A stretch of 64,000 bases of DNA from an uncultured Methanoregula sp. (GTDB taxonomy: Archaea > Halobacteriota > Methanomicrobia > Methanomicrobiales > Methanospirillaceae): positions 2,584,153-2,648,152 of the forward strand of contig NZ_OY759744.1 in assembly GCF_963662735.1 (NCBI RefSeq), read 5' to 3'. Made by a program: the position numbers and the translations under genes. A model generated the notes under the pieces. That model had not been told where the DNA came from. It ran no database searches and was given only the letters and a program-made list of their open reading frames with translations. This document shows positions 45,101 through 54,875 of the stretch, in pieces (position 1 is the first letter of the stretch; the number at the start of each line of letters is the position of its first letter).

Positions 45101-47875
45101 TCAGGCCGCTTTGTCGACAGGTTTTTTATTTTCCAGGAGAACTGCCTGCGCTGCCGCAAGCCGGGCAATGGGAACGCGGGGTGCTGAACACGAGACATAG
45201 GTGAGTCCGATAGCATGACAGAACCGGATTGAAGCCGGGTGACCGCCATGTTCCCCGCAGATGCCGATTGTCATGCCGGGACGGGTATGCCGGGCCCATT
45301 TCAGCGCCTGTTCCATGATCCGGCCAACTCCCTTGATGTCCAGCACTTCGAACGGGTTGTCCAGCAGGATCCCGCTCTGGTTATACATGGGCAGGAACTT
45401 GTTCTCGGCATCCTCGCGGGAGAAGGAGAACGTTGCCTGGGTAAGATCGTTTGTACCAAACGAGAAGAATTCTGCTTCCTCCGCAAGGTTGTCCGCCCGG
45501 AGACAGGCCCTGACAACTTCCAGCATGGAACCGAACTTGACTTTCAGGGTTAGCTGGTGTGTCTTTTCCACATCGGCACGTATCTCCTCAACCCATACTT
45601 TGACCCTTTTGAGTTCCTGGACCGTGCAGACCTGGGGCACCATGATCTCGGCATATACGATCACGCCGGTTTTCTGGCATTCCGCGGCCGCTTCCATGAT
45701 CGCCCGGATCTGCATGCGGTAAATCTCGGGGAATGTCAGGCCCAGCCGTACGCCACGGTGGCCGAGCATGGGATTGACCTCGTGGAGCGCCCTGCCTTTC
45801 TGGAGCATGGCCTCTTTTTTCTGGATGATCTCATCGACAAGGATCGGATCGGTGAATTTACCCACGGGGGAGAGCGTGCTGTCGGCAGGCCTGAGGGATT
45901 TCGCCGAATCGGCCAGCACATGGAGGCCCCGCAGGATTTCCCGGAGGTGACGTAGCGATGCCAGCTCATCTTCCAGCTGGTGTTCTGAGGGCAGGAACTC
46001 GTGAATCGGGGGATCCAGGAGGCGGACGGTAACCGGCCTGCCTTCCATGATCCGGAACATCTCCTTGAAGTCTTCCCGCTGGAACGGCAGCAGCTTATCG
46101 AGAGCTGCCACCCGGTCTTCCTGAGTATCGGCAACAATCATCTCCACCATGATCGGCAGCCGGTCGCTGCCATTGAACATCCGCTCCGTGCGGCAGAGGC
46201 CGATGCCTTTTGCACCGAATTTCAGGGCCCGCTTTGCATCATCCGGTGTATCCGCATTCGCCATAACGTGGAGGTGTGCAATCTCGTCAGCCCAGGAAAG
46301 GATGGTTGCGAGCTGGGAAGAGAACTCTGCTTCGATCATGGGTACTTCTCCCAGGTACACGGAGCCGGTTGTACCGTCAATCGTGATCAGGGCTCCTTCC
46401 CCGAATTCCATGTCGCCGGCCCGGGCATGCCGCATGTGAACGTCCACGATAATACCCTCGGCCCCGGATACACAGGGTTTCCCCATTCCCCGGGCAACAA
46501 CCGCGGCATGGGATGTTTTTCCCCCGCGGCTGGTCAGGATACCCTGGGCTGCAAAAAACCCGTGGATATCCTCGGGTCGGGTCTCTTCCCGTACCAGGAT
46601 GACCCGCTGGCCGGTCCGACCGAGTTTTTCAGCCCGGTCTGCATCGAATACCGCGATACCGACGGCGACACCGGGAGAAGCCGGCAGTCCTTGTGCAATG
46701 GGTTTCTTGGTCACCTTCGGGTCCAGCCGGGGAAAGAGCATCTGTTCGAGCATATCCGGCTGGACACGCAGGAGTGCTGAGTGCCGTTCAATAAGCCCTT
46801 CCTCCACCATATCAACGGACGTCCTCACCAGGGCCGACACATTCATTTTCCCGTTCCGGGTCTGGAGGCAGTACAGGATCCCTTTCTGGATCGTGAACTC
46901 AAAGTCCTGGATCTCCTTGTAATGGGCTTCGAGCCTGTTCCGCAGGTCCAGGAGTTCCTGGTAGATACGGGGCATTTCCTGAGCCATGGCAGCAACCGGT
47001 TTTGGCGTCCGTATGCCGGCAACAACATCCTCGCCCTGTGCATTGACGAGATATTCGCCAAACAGGACATTTTCGCCGGTAGCGGGATCCCGGGTGAACC
47101 CGACACCGGTAGCGGAGTCCTCACCCATGTTTCCGAACACCATCTCCATGACATTGACGGCGGTACCATTCGCCATTTCCGGTGTGATTTTGAATTCCCT
47201 GCGGTAGTCGACAGCCCTCCTGCCGCCCCACGAACCGAACACCGCCTTGATTGCTATCTCCAGCTGCTCCCGTGGATCCGTTGGGAACGGTTTTCTTGTA
47301 ATCCGGAGTACGATGTCAAGGAATTTTTCCGATACTTCCGCCAGGTCCCGGGCTGAAAGGCCTACATCGGTTTTCACTCCCGCTTTCTCTTTGACTTCCT
47401 CAAAAACCGTTTCGAATTCCTCTTCGGGAATCCCGAGGGCAATCCTGCCAAAGAGCTGGATAAAACGCCGGTAGGCATCGTAGCTGAACCGCTTGTCCCC
47501 CGTCTGTTGTATCAGGCCCTGCAGGGTATCCTCGTTGAGACCCAGGTTGAGGATGGTATCCATCATGCCCGGCATGGACATGGCGGATCCCGATCTGACC
47601 GATACCAGGAGAGGATTGTCACGACCCCCGAACACCCGGCCGCTTTTACGCTCCACGGTTTTTAGTTCGGCCCTCACCTGCTCGATCAGTCCCGGCGGAA
47701 GATTCCGTTCCGGGCTCTCAAGATAAGCAAGGCATGCCTCGGTAGTTATCACAAAACCGGGGGGTACGTTGAGGCCGATCTGCGTCATTTCGCAAAGATT
47801 GGCTCCTTTCCCACCCAGCAGATTCTTGTTCTTCCCATCGCCTTCACTGAAGGCATAGACCCATTTCCGGCTCAT
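45101..47875 (-). CDS. ppdK: Pyruvate, phosphate dikinase
   Basis: A 924-residue enzyme that makes PEP from pyruvate, ATP and phosphate for gluconeogenesis. The N-terminal ATP-grasp part starts GKNKNLLGGKGANLCEM; the phosphohistidine swivel is GGKTSHAAVVARGMGKP (His near 455); the C-terminal barrel has GLCRTERMF and GICGEHGGHPASIRF with the catalytic Cys. It is about 30-50 residues longer than many PPDKs. The ribosome site GGAGGAG precedes the ATG at 47875. It is divergent from the acyl-CoA synthetase across a shared promoter with an inverted repeat. Confidence 0.95.
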   Translation of the reverse strand: MSRKWVYAFSEGDGKNKNLLGGKGANLCEMTQIGLNVPPGFVITTEACLAYLESPERNLPPGLIEQVRAELKTVERKSGRVFGGRDNPLLVSVRSGSAMSMPGMMDTILNLGLNEDTLQGLIQQTGDKRFSYDAYRRFIQLFGRIALGIPEEEFETVFEEVKEKAGVKTDVGLSARDLAEVSEKFLDIVLRITRKPFPTDPREQLEIAIKAVFGSWGGRRAVDYRREFKITPEMANGTAVNVMEMVFGNMGEDSATGVGFTRDPATGENVLFGEYLVNAQGEDVVAGIRTPKPVAAMAQEMPRIYQELLDLRNRLEAHYKEIQDFEFTIQKGILYCLQTRNGKMNVSALVRTSVDMVEEGLIERHSALLRVQPDMLEQMLFPRLDPKVTKKPIAQGLPASPGVAVGIAVFDADRAEKLGRTGQRVILVREETRPEDIHGFFAAQGILTSRGGKTSHAAVVARGMGKPCVSGAEGIIVDVHMRHARAGDMEFGEGALITIDGTTGSVYLGEVPMIEAEFSSQLATILSWADEIAHLHVMANADTPDDAKRALKFGAKGIGLCRTERMFNGSDRLPIMVEMIVADTQEDRVAALDKLLPFQREDFKEMFRIMEGRPVTVRLLDPPIHEFLPSEHQLEDELASLRHLREILRGLHVLADSAKSLRPADSTLSPVGKFTDPILVDEIIQKKEAMLQKGRALHEVNPMLGHRGVRLGLTFPEIYRMQIRAIMEAAAECQKTGVIVYAEIMVPQVCTVQELKRVKVWVEEIRADVEKTHQLTLKVKFGSMLEVVRACLRADNLAEEAEFFSFGTNDLTQATFSFSREDAENKFLPMYNQSGILLDNPFEVLDIKGVGRIMEQALKWARHTRPGMTIGICGEHGGHPASIRFCHAIGLTYVSCSAPRVPIARLAAAQAVLLENKKPVDKAA

Positions 47876-47950
47876 GTTTCTCCTCCGTAAACCTGATGAC
47901 TGCCCACGCGTCCCGGTCTATAGCCATATCGCCAGATATAATAATAGTAT

Positions 47951-47974
47951 CGTTATAATCTGTATTTTATAACG
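47951..47974. promoter_or_regulatory. Inverted repeat between divergent ppdK and acyl-CoA synthetase
   Basis: CGTTATAA and TTATAACG form a perfect 8-base inverted repeat around an 8-base centre, in the AT-rich part of the shared intergenic region. Each arm contains TATA-like sequence, so a bound protein would block or position transcription in both directions. The operator role is inference. Confidence 0.45.
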
Positions 47975-48149
47975 AAAACCGCAGTTACCTGCTGCCGGAA
48001 CGGATAGCCGTCAGATCTGGAGGATACGGGGTCTTATCCGGATGGGTTGACCAGAAAGACACCGGTCAATGATGATGTGCCTTGGCAAAGTCTCAAATAG
48101 CACAGGTACCGTACTACATTTCAATCAGGTCAACAGGACCGGATACGGA

Positions 48150-50186
48150 ATGACGCGAAAACGGATCCACGAATCTGAAGGCTATGAGCTGCTGAAAAAA
48201 ATCGGCATTCCTACTCCGGGATACCGGATCGCACAGGATGCCGGTGAAGCGGTCCGTATTGCAGAGGAGATCGGGTACCCGGTTGTTCTGAAGATAGTAT
48301 CCAAAGATATCAGCCACAAGAGCGATGTCGGGGGTGTCATCACCTCCATAAAGAATGCTGAAAGTGTCAGGGTTTCATTTGAAAAGATCCTGTCAAATGT
48401 GCGTGCCCGTTACCCGGAAGCAAACGTATCCGGTATCATCGTTGAACAGCAGATGGACCCGGGACTCGAACTGATCATAGGGGGTAAAACGGATCCTTCG
48501 TTCGGGGAAGTCCTCCTGTTCGGTATCGGCGGGAAATTCGTCGATCTGGTAAAAGACGTTTCGTTCCGGATTCTTCCCCTGGACGAGCACATGGTCCGGG
48601 AGATGCTCCAGGAATTATGGGGGTACAAGCTGATCCACGGGTACCGCGACGAACCGCCCCTGGACGAGAAAACCCTCATCGATACCATCATGAAGATCAG
48701 TTCCTTCTTTTACCGGAACCCGACGCTCGTGGAGTTCGATATCAACCCGTTCGTTTTGTACGAACGCGGGGGCTGTGCGGTGGATGCCCGGTTCATCCTC
48801 GACACAGAACCAAAAAAACCGGTCTCCCGGATCCATGAAGAGATTTCACCGGACCTTTTCGAAGCGAAAACAATTGCGGTTGTCGGCGCTTCTGCTGATC
48901 CGAACAAGGTGGGATATGCGGTATGCAAAAACCTCCTCTCTTTTCCGGGAGCGTTAATTCCGGTAAACCCGAATAAGCCAGACGTCCTGGGAAAGCAGGC
49001 AGTCCCCACTCTCACATCGATCCAGGAACAGGTCGATATAGCGGTAATAACCATCCCGGCAAAGGGAGTGCCGGCAATTGTCGAGGAGGCAGGCCGTTGC
49101 CATATTCCGCTGCTCGTCATCATCTCATCCGGGTTCCGCGAAGGGGGTGCAGAAGGCCAGGTACTTGAGGATGAAGTGCTTGCCATTGCCCGGAAATACG
49201 GCATACGCATCATCGGGCCCAACTGTCTTGGGATCATGTTCCCCTACCTCGATATCAATACGACCTTCGATCCCATCTCGGCCAGGCCGGGCAGGCTGGC
49301 ATTCATTTCCCAGAGCGGGGCCGTTATCACGACGCTCGTCGACTGGAGCCTGCCGCAGGAGATCGGTTTTTCCGGCATCATCAGCGTGGGTAACCAGCTC
49401 GATCTCGGGTTTGAAGAATATATCAGCCTGTTTGCACAGGACGAACACACGAAGGCCATCATCCTCTATATCGAAGAAATCCGCGACGGCCCCCGGTTCA
49501 TCGAGGTTGTCTCGAAAGTCACGCCCAGAAAACCGGTCATCGCCATAAAGTCCGGCTCCTCGAAAAAAGGGATCAAGGCTGCTGCCTCGCATACCGGTTC
49601 CCTTGCCGGGAGCCATGATGTATACCTTGCCGCGTTCCGTCAGGCCGGGATCATCACCGTGCGGTCTACCCAGCAGGCATTCCGGATCGGCGAACTGCTG
49701 GCATCGGAAGGATACCCGAAAGGCAAACGCGCCATCGTGATTACCAGTGCCGGGGGATTCGGCGTTCTTGCCTCGGATTATGCGGAACGGTACGGGATAG
49801 AGCTTATCGAACTCTCCCCGGACATGCTCGGTCAGCTCAATGCGTTCCTGCCGGCAAGCTGGAACCATGACAACCCCATGGATATCCTGGGGGATGCAAA
49901 TGCCGGCCGGTTCGCCCGGGTCTTCGATATCCTGGCAGAGAACCAGCGGGACTGGGATATCATCTTCATCATCATCGTCCCGTCCGCCCTTGCCGATCCT
50001 GTTCTCCTTGCACAGGAGGTGGTCAGGTTCTCGAAACTGACCCGCAAGATGATTGTCGCGTGCATGGTTGGTGGCGACAGCATGAAACAGGCATACACTA
50101 TCCTTAAAGAGAACACGATCACGAATTTCCAGGATATTGAAGAAGCCTTCGAGATCGCCGGCATGATTGTTCATAACCGGTATTGA
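48150..50186 (+). CDS. Acyl-CoA synthetase (ADP-forming), beta-alpha fusion
   Basis: A 678-residue fused enzyme converting an acyl-CoA, ADP and phosphate to acid and ATP, or the reverse with acetate. ATP-grasp comes first (GYELLKKIGIPTPGYRIA, PVVLKIVSKDISHKSDVGGV, FDINPFVLY; residues about 10-225), then the CoA-binding Rossmann domain (KTIAVVGASADPNKVGYAV) and the ligase domains (FISQSGAVIT, AASHTGSLAGSHD, ITSAGGFGVLA). The ATG at 48150 was chosen from homology; an earlier ATG at 48069 adds 27 unlike residues. The beta-before-alpha order differs from the common alpha-beta fusion. Its probable role is acetate activation, feeding pyruvate and PPDK. Confidence 0.88.
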   Translation: MTRKRIHESEGYELLKKIGIPTPGYRIAQDAGEAVRIAEEIGYPVVLKIVSKDISHKSDVGGVITSIKNAESVRVSFEKILSNVRARYPEANVSGIIVEQQMDPGLELIIGGKTDPSFGEVLLFGIGGKFVDLVKDVSFRILPLDEHMVREMLQELWGYKLIHGYRDEPPLDEKTLIDTIMKISSFFYRNPTLVEFDINPFVLYERGGCAVDARFILDTEPKKPVSRIHEEISPDLFEAKTIAVVGASADPNKVGYAVCKNLLSFPGALIPVNPNKPDVLGKQAVPTLTSIQEQVDIAVITIPAKGVPAIVEEAGRCHIPLLVIISSGFREGGAEGQVLEDEVLAIARKYGIRIIGPNCLGIMFPYLDINTTFDPISARPGRLAFISQSGAVITTLVDWSLPQEIGFSGIISVGNQLDLGFEEYISLFAQDEHTKAIILYIEEIRDGPRFIEVVSKVTPRKPVIAIKSGSSKKGIKAAASHTGSLAGSHDVYLAAFRQAGIITVRSTQQAFRIGELLASEGYPKGKRAIVITSAGGFGVLASDYAERYGIELIELSPDMLGQLNAFLPASWNHDNPMDILGDANAGRFARVFDILAENQRDWDIIFIIIVPSALADPVLLAQEVVRFSKLTRKMIVACMVGGDSMKQAYTILKENTITNFQDIEEAFEIAGMIVHNRY

Positions 50187-50225
50187 GAGTGTGAATAGCC
50201 GTTTTTGATCTGCGGCAAAAAAGGA

Positions 50226-50681
50226 TTAGTTTTCTCCGGCACCGGACACTTCCGGATTTTCGGGAAGTATCCCGAACGTTACTTCGAGCACCCCGTTCCG
50301 GAACGAGGACTGCATCGTAGCGGCGTTCACCGGGGGCAGGCTGGCAGTCGTGTGATAATGGGTCATGCACCCGTCGGCATCGATGATCAGGTTCTGATCC
50401 TGAACATCGAGCGTGACGGATTCGGCCGCTGCACCCGGGAGTTCCACGATAACTTTGACCTCCTCACCGATAGTATGCACTTCCGCTACCGGCTCCGACC
50501 CGGCCCTGTCGGTAATTGAAGATTCCTCCGGTACCTGCCGGCTGTCATCCCCGCCGGTGATGACAATATGGTAGCCAAACATCTGCGATTCGCCTCCGGC
50601 CCCCTCCTGATTCATCCTGGTGAAGAGCCGGGCAAACATCTCGTCCATCTCACGGAACATGTCCTGTGGATCTTCGTACAT
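50226..50681 (-). CDS. Divergent Hsp20/alpha-crystallin-like protein
   Basis: A 151-residue protein. The N-terminal part is Met/acid-rich (DMFREMDEMFARLFTRMN), as in small heat-shock proteins. The C-terminal 90 residues follow the alpha-crystallin pattern: VKVIVELPGAAAESVTLDVQDQNLIIDA (in parts: VIVELPGAAAESVTLDV, NLIIDADG) and SFRNGVLEVTFG. It lacks the C-terminal I-x-I motif, so its oligomer may differ. It follows cdc48 by 41 bases on the same strand and is probably cotranscribed, which suggests a quality-control pair. Confidence 0.8.
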   Translation of the reverse strand: MYEDPQDMFREMDEMFARLFTRMNQEGAGGESQMFGYHIVITGGDDSRQVPEESSITDRAGSEPVAEVHTIGEEVKVIVELPGAAAESVTLDVQDQNLIIDADGCMTHYHTTASLPPVNAATMQSSFRNGVLEVTFGILPENPEVSGAGEN

Positions 50682-50722
50682 GATTTTCCTCGTTATTTTC
50701 TCCTTTTTTCATGCTCTGATGG

Positions 50723-53098
50723 TTATTTCTCAAGCGATTCTGTCAGTTCCCTGATCTTTGCAAAGTCCTTCTTTCGCTGGTACGTGGCTTTGCGGAGATC
50801 CGCAATTGCCTGCGCTTCAGCTTTCTTTGGCCTCACCGCAGAATCCCGGACGGTCCGTGCCGCTTTTTCAAGGATCTCCCGCTGCTCCTGGTTGTAGAGC
50901 ATGGCCCAGGCCTGGCGGTCGGATGCCTCGATTGCATCGCGGTCAAGGGAGCCCCTGACCCGCGTCAGTGCAACATCGAAGTGCGCCTTGGTCAGCATCA
51001 CGTTCTTGATCGCATCGATGCGCTCTTGTTCGCTCCGGGATCCCATCTCGATGATGAATTCCCGCATCGCAGCCATCTTCGCGTCGCGGACAAGTGCCTC
51101 GATATCGGCACCAACGTAACCTTCGGTCTGTTTTACCAGCTCACCGGTATCCACATCCTTTGCAAGGATGGCACCGGTCTCCCCGCCAAGGTAGACCTCG
51201 AAGATCTTCCTGCGGCTCTCTTCGTCAGGAGCGGGGACATAGATATGCCGCTCGAGCCGGCCCGGCCGGAGCAGGGCATCGTCCAGCATGTCCGGCCGGT
51301 TGGTGGCCGCGAGGATGGTGACATCCTTGAGTTCTTCCATCCCGTCGAGTTCGGTCAGGATCTGGGAGACCACGCTCTCGGTCACATGCGAGGAGCCCTG
51401 GTAGGATCCCCGTTTCGGCACCAGTGCATCGATCTCGTCGAAGAAGATGATCGACGGGGATGCCTGCCGGGCCTTGCGGAAGATCTCCCGCACGCCTTTC
51501 TCGGATTCACCAACCCACTTGGAGAGGAGCTCGGGTCCCTTGACGGCAATGAAATTGCACTCGCTCTCGTTTGCCACGGCTTTTGCAAGCAGGGTCTTAC
51601 CGGTGCCGGGTGGGCCGAACATGAGGATTCCCTTCGGGGGCTTGGTCTGGAGCCGGTCAAAGACATCGGGGTATTTCAGGGGCCATTCAACGGCTTCCTT
51701 GAGTTCCTGCTTCACGTCATCGAGGCCGCCCACCTGCTTCCAGGTGATATCCGGTACTTCAACAAGCACCTCACGCATGGCGGAAGGCTCGACATGTTTC
51801 CGGGCCTCGGCAAAGTCCTCGTTGGTCACCCGGAGGGCATCGAGCACTTCGGTCGGGACCTCCTCGTCGATCTTGATCTGGGGGATCACCTTGCGGAGGG
51901 CATGCATGGCCGCTTCCTTGACCAGGAGGGCGACATCCGCTCCTACGAAGCCATGGGTGCTGTTGGCAAACTCCTCAATTTTTACATCATCGGCAAGGGG
52001 AACACCTCTCGTGTGCACCTGGAAGATCTCAAGCCGGCCTTTCTTGTCCGGGATACCGATCTCGATCTCCCGGTCGAATCGGCCGCCGCGCCGGAGAGCC
52101 GGGTCAATGGAGTCCGGCAGGTTGGTTGCCGCAATAACGATAACCTGGCCCCGGCCTTTCAGGCCGTCCATGAGGGCCAGCATCTGGGCAACCACGCGCC
52201 GCTCAACCTCGCCCTTGGTCTCCTCGCGCTTGGGCGCAATTGCATCGATTTCATCGATGAAGATGATCGCGGGTGCGTTCTGTTCCGCCTCCTCGAACTT
52301 CTCGCGGAGTCCTTTCTCGCTTTCCCCGTAGTATTTGCTCATGATCTCCGGACCGGAGAGGGTGATGAAATGGGCATCCACTTCATTTGCCACCGCTTTT
52401 GCGATCAGGGTCTTACCCGTCCCGGGAGGACCATAGAGCAGGACGCCCTTGGGGGGCTGGATACCGAGCCGCTCGAAGATCTCCGGGTGACGGAGCGGGA
52501 GCTCGATCATCTCGCGGACGAGCTGCAGTTCGCGCCCAAGGCCGCCGATATCCTCGTAATGGATATCCGAGACTTCCCGCTTGCCCTCTTCGGGCTTGTA
52601 GGGCTCCTCCTTGAGCTCGATCTCGGTTGAATCGGTGACAATCGCAATCCCTTTCGGGGAGACCTTTGCAATGACGAGCGTGATCGAATTCCCGATCACA
52701 TCCACGCGGACGGTCTGGCCTTCGATCACCGACCGGCCGCGCAATACTCTCGCAAGATATTGTTCACCCCCGACGAGACGTATGGGCTGGGTAGGCTGGA
52801 TCACGATCTTTTTTGCATACTCGGCTTCGGATTTCCGGATCTTTACTTTCTCGTCAATGCCGGTCCCGGCATTTCCCCGGATGTTCCCGTCGATCCGGAG
52901 AATCGCGTACCCGGTATCCTGGGCAAAACCCGGCCAGATGATGGCAGCCGCCTTCTTCTTGCCCTGGATCTCGATCACGTCACCGGAGACCAGGCCGAGT
53001 TTCTTCATCACCTCGACGCTGATCCGGGCAATGCCACGGCCTGCATCATCGTGTGCCGCTTCCTTAACAGTAACTTCGAAATACTCTTTTTCTGTCAT
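50723..53098 (-). CDS. cdc48: Cdc48/VCP-type AAA+ ATPase
   Basis: A 791-residue protein unfoldase. The N-domain (residues about 1-180, [19 protein letters not shown]) is followed by two AAA modules, each with Walker A GPPGTGKT and Walker B ([13 protein letters not shown] and [13 protein letters not shown]); the arginine-finger regions are intact. The ATG at 53098 was chosen since GAGGTG precedes it by 8 bases; the frame runs 11 codons further. A TATA box on this strand at 53149-53157 (ATTTATATAG) fits. It probably feeds the proteasome and is followed by the Hsp20-like gene. Confidence 0.96.
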   Translation of the reverse strand: MTEKEYFEVTVKEAAHDDAGRGIARISVEVMKKLGLVSGDVIEIQGKKKAAAIIWPGFAQDTGYAILRIDGNIRGNAGTGIDEKVKIRKSEAEYAKKIVIQPTQPIRLVGGEQYLARVLRGRSVIEGQTVRVDVIGNSITLVIAKVSPKGIAIVTDSTEIELKEEPYKPEEGKREVSDIHYEDIGGLGRELQLVREMIELPLRHPEIFERLGIQPPKGVLLYGPPGTGKTLIAKAVANEVDAHFITLSGPEIMSKYYGESEKGLREKFEEAEQNAPAIIFIDEIDAIAPKREETKGEVERRVVAQMLALMDGLKGRGQVIVIAATNLPDSIDPALRRGGRFDREIEIGIPDKKGRLEIFQVHTRGVPLADDVKIEEFANSTHGFVGADVALLVKEAAMHALRKVIPQIKIDEEVPTEVLDALRVTNEDFAEARKHVEPSAMREVLVEVPDITWKQVGGLDDVKQELKEAVEWPLKYPDVFDRLQTKPPKGILMFGPPGTGKTLLAKAVANESECNFIAVKGPELLSKWVGESEKGVREIFRKARQASPSIIFFDEIDALVPKRGSYQGSSHVTESVVSQILTELDGMEELKDVTILAATNRPDMLDDALLRPGRLERHIYVPAPDEESRRKIFEVYLGGETGAILAKDVDTGELVKQTEGYVGADIEALVRDAKMAAMREFIIEMGSRSEQERIDAIKNVMLTKAHFDVALTRVRGSLDRDAIEASDRQAWAMLYNQEQREILEKAARTVRDSAVRPKKAEAQAIADLRKATYQRKKDFAKIRELTESLEK

Positions 53099-53148
53099 CG
53101 TAAAACACCTCGTATCTCCAAGGTTTACCATAAGTTAGCGTTCAAATC

Positions 53149-53158
53149 TATATAAATA
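53149..53158 (-). promoter_or_regulatory. TATA box of cdc48
   Basis: ATTTATATAG on the minus strand lies about 55 bases upstream of the cdc48 ATG, which gives a short leader containing the GAGGTG ribosome site. This is the clearest archaeal TATA element in the region. Confidence 0.55.
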
Positions 53159-53350
53159 TTGCGTGAGACCCGACCCGGGTTTCTGTTCCCGGATCGGAGA
53201 GGCTGGGGAGGTATTTCCCAGAGGAAATCCACGAACACAAAAAATTCTGTGTTATTCCAAATCAACTTTACTTGTTGAGAGAACAAGCCAGATTTACTCC
53301 AGAATTGAAAAACCGAGCCTTTATCTGGTCTTTACGGCAACCATAAAGGC

Positions 53351-54628
53351 ATGAGTATCGTAGCAGATGCGAAAAGGGGCATCGTCACTGAAGAGATGAA
53401 AATTGTCGCCAGGCAGGAAGGGGTCACCGAAGATTTTGTCCGGCGCGGCGTTGCCGGCGGCCACATCGTTATCCCGGTCTCACCCTATCGCAAGGTGAAG
53501 ATCTGCGGTATCGGCGAAGGCCTCCGCACGAAAGTCAATGCATCCATCGGAACCTCCACCGATATCGTCAATATTCCGGAAGAGATCGAGAAGGCAAAGC
53601 AGGCCGAGCGTGCGGGAGCAGACACCCTGATGGAACTCTCCACCGGCGGGGACTTTGTCGAGATCCGCAAGCAGGTTATCGCTAACACCACCCTTTCAGT
53701 TGGCTGCGTACCGCTCTACCAGGCGTTCATCGAAGCCGCCATCAAGGACGGGGCTGCCATCCATATGAAAGAGGACGACCTCTTCCGTATTACGGCAGAG
53801 CAGGCGAAGCTCGGCACCAACTTCATGGCCATCCACACCGGCATCAACTTTGAGACGGTCAAGCGCCTGAAAAACCAGGGTCGCCATGGCGGCCTCGTCT
53901 CCCGTGGAGGTGCCTTCATGACTGCATGGATGCTCCACAACGAGAAGGAGAACCCACTTTACAGCGAGTTCGATTACCTGCTCGAGATCATGAAGGAGCA
54001 CGATGTCACCCTCTCGATGGGGAACGGTATGCGGGCCGGCGCAATCCACGATGCAACCGACCGGGCAGCTGTCCAGGAACTCCTCATCAATGCCGAGCTT
54101 GCCGACAAGGCGCACAACGAGAACGTCCCGGTCATTGTTGAAGGCCCGGGCCATGTCCCGATCGACGAGATCGCAGCCAATGTCACGCTCATGAAGCGCG
54201 TCACCAACAACAAGCCGTTCTACATGCTCGGCCCGATTGTGACCGACATTGCCCCGGGATACGATGACCGGGTTGCGGCCATTGGTGCTGCAATCTCCTC
54301 GTCCCTTGGCGCAGACTTCATCTGCTACGTTACTCCCGCAGAGCACCTCGCCCTCCCGACACCGGAAGAAGTCTATGAAGGCGTCATGAGTTCCCGCATT
54401 GCCGCCCATGTCGGGGACATGATCAAGCTCAAGAAGACCCGGGACCTCGACCTCGAAATGGGACACGCCCGCCGCGACCTTGATTGGGACCGCCAGTTTG
54501 CCGTTGCCATGAACCCGGCCCGGGCAAAAGCCATCCGCGACGAGCGCATGCCTGCCGACACTGACGGGTGCACCATGTGCGGGGACTATTGCGCGATCAA
54601 GATCGTGAACCGGCATTTCAAATTCTAA
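53351..54628 (+). CDS. thiC: Phosphomethylpyrimidine synthase
   Basis: A 425-residue radical SAM enzyme turning aminoimidazole ribotide into the thiamine pyrimidine HMP-P. Family blocks: VNASIGTSTD, ELSTGGDF, HTGINFE, SRGGAF, GNGMRAGAIHDATD, EGPGHVPIDEI and ITPAEHL-like YVTPAEHLALP. The C-terminal cluster motif is CTMCGDYC, C-x2-C-x3-C, one residue tighter than the bacterial C-x2-C-x4-C and common in the short archaeal form. I looked for a TPP riboswitch in the 250 bases upstream and saw none. An oligo-T run follows at 54635-54640. Confidence 0.96.
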   Translation: MSIVADAKRGIVTEEMKIVARQEGVTEDFVRRGVAGGHIVIPVSPYRKVKICGIGEGLRTKVNASIGTSTDIVNIPEEIEKAKQAERAGADTLMELSTGGDFVEIRKQVIANTTLSVGCVPLYQAFIEAAIKDGAAIHMKEDDLFRITAEQAKLGTNFMAIHTGINFETVKRLKNQGRHGGLVSRGGAFMTAWMLHNEKENPLYSEFDYLLEIMKEHDVTLSMGNGMRAGAIHDATDRAAVQELLINAELADKAHNENVPVIVEGPGHVPIDEIAANVTLMKRVTNNKPFYMLGPIVTDIAPGYDDRVAAIGAAISSSLGADFICYVTPAEHLALPTPEEVYEGVMSSRIAAHVGDMIKLKKTRDLDLEMGHARRDLDWDRQFAVAMNPARAKAIRDERMPADTDGCTMCGDYCAIKIVNRHFKF

Positions 54629-54634
54629 ATTCCC

Positions 54635-54640
54635 TTTTTT
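54635..54640 (+). terminator. Oligo-T terminator after thiC
   Basis: A run of six T residues seven bases after the thiC stop fits an archaeal terminator. Confidence 0.4.
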
Positions 54641-54837
54641 GCCACGCACTTCTTTAAAAACCCGAACCGGTCCTGCAGCCGGCACGGGCTTTTGGACCGC
54701 ACGCCCGGTTATGATGATGATCGTGGATCCCGGTTAAAAAAATGTAAGCAACCCTCCATACCCTGCCCGAAAAAATTCAGGCAGGATCCGTTCGATCGGC
54801 AAGACACGTCCCGCCGGAAAAATCCGGACACGGTGAG

Positions 54838-54875
54838 ATAATTATCCAACAGTTGGATAATTATCCAATTGTTGG
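54838..54875. promoter_or_regulatory. Tandem 19-bp palindromic operator-like repeat
   Basis: Two head-to-tail 19-bp units, ATAATTATCCAACAGTTGG (54838-54856) and ATAATTATCCAATTGTTGG (54857-54875). Each has a CCAA-N3-TTGG palindrome, and the boundary itself forms GGATAATTATCC, so there is dyad symmetry at several levels. It lies about 180 bases upstream of the radical SAM gene. A cooperative dimer-binding regulator site is the likely role; the protein is unknown. Confidence 0.55.

Noticed and set aside
50981..52630. A 549-codon plus-strand frame
   Set aside because: Antisense shadow of cdc48.
53099..53350. TPP riboswitch upstream of thiC
   Set aside because: I looked for the conserved CTGAGA and pyrimidine-sensor elements and did not find them in the order needed.
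54838..54875. Seed of a CRISPR array
   Set aside because: Only two units, directly adjacent with no spacer, and palindromic; an operator fits better.
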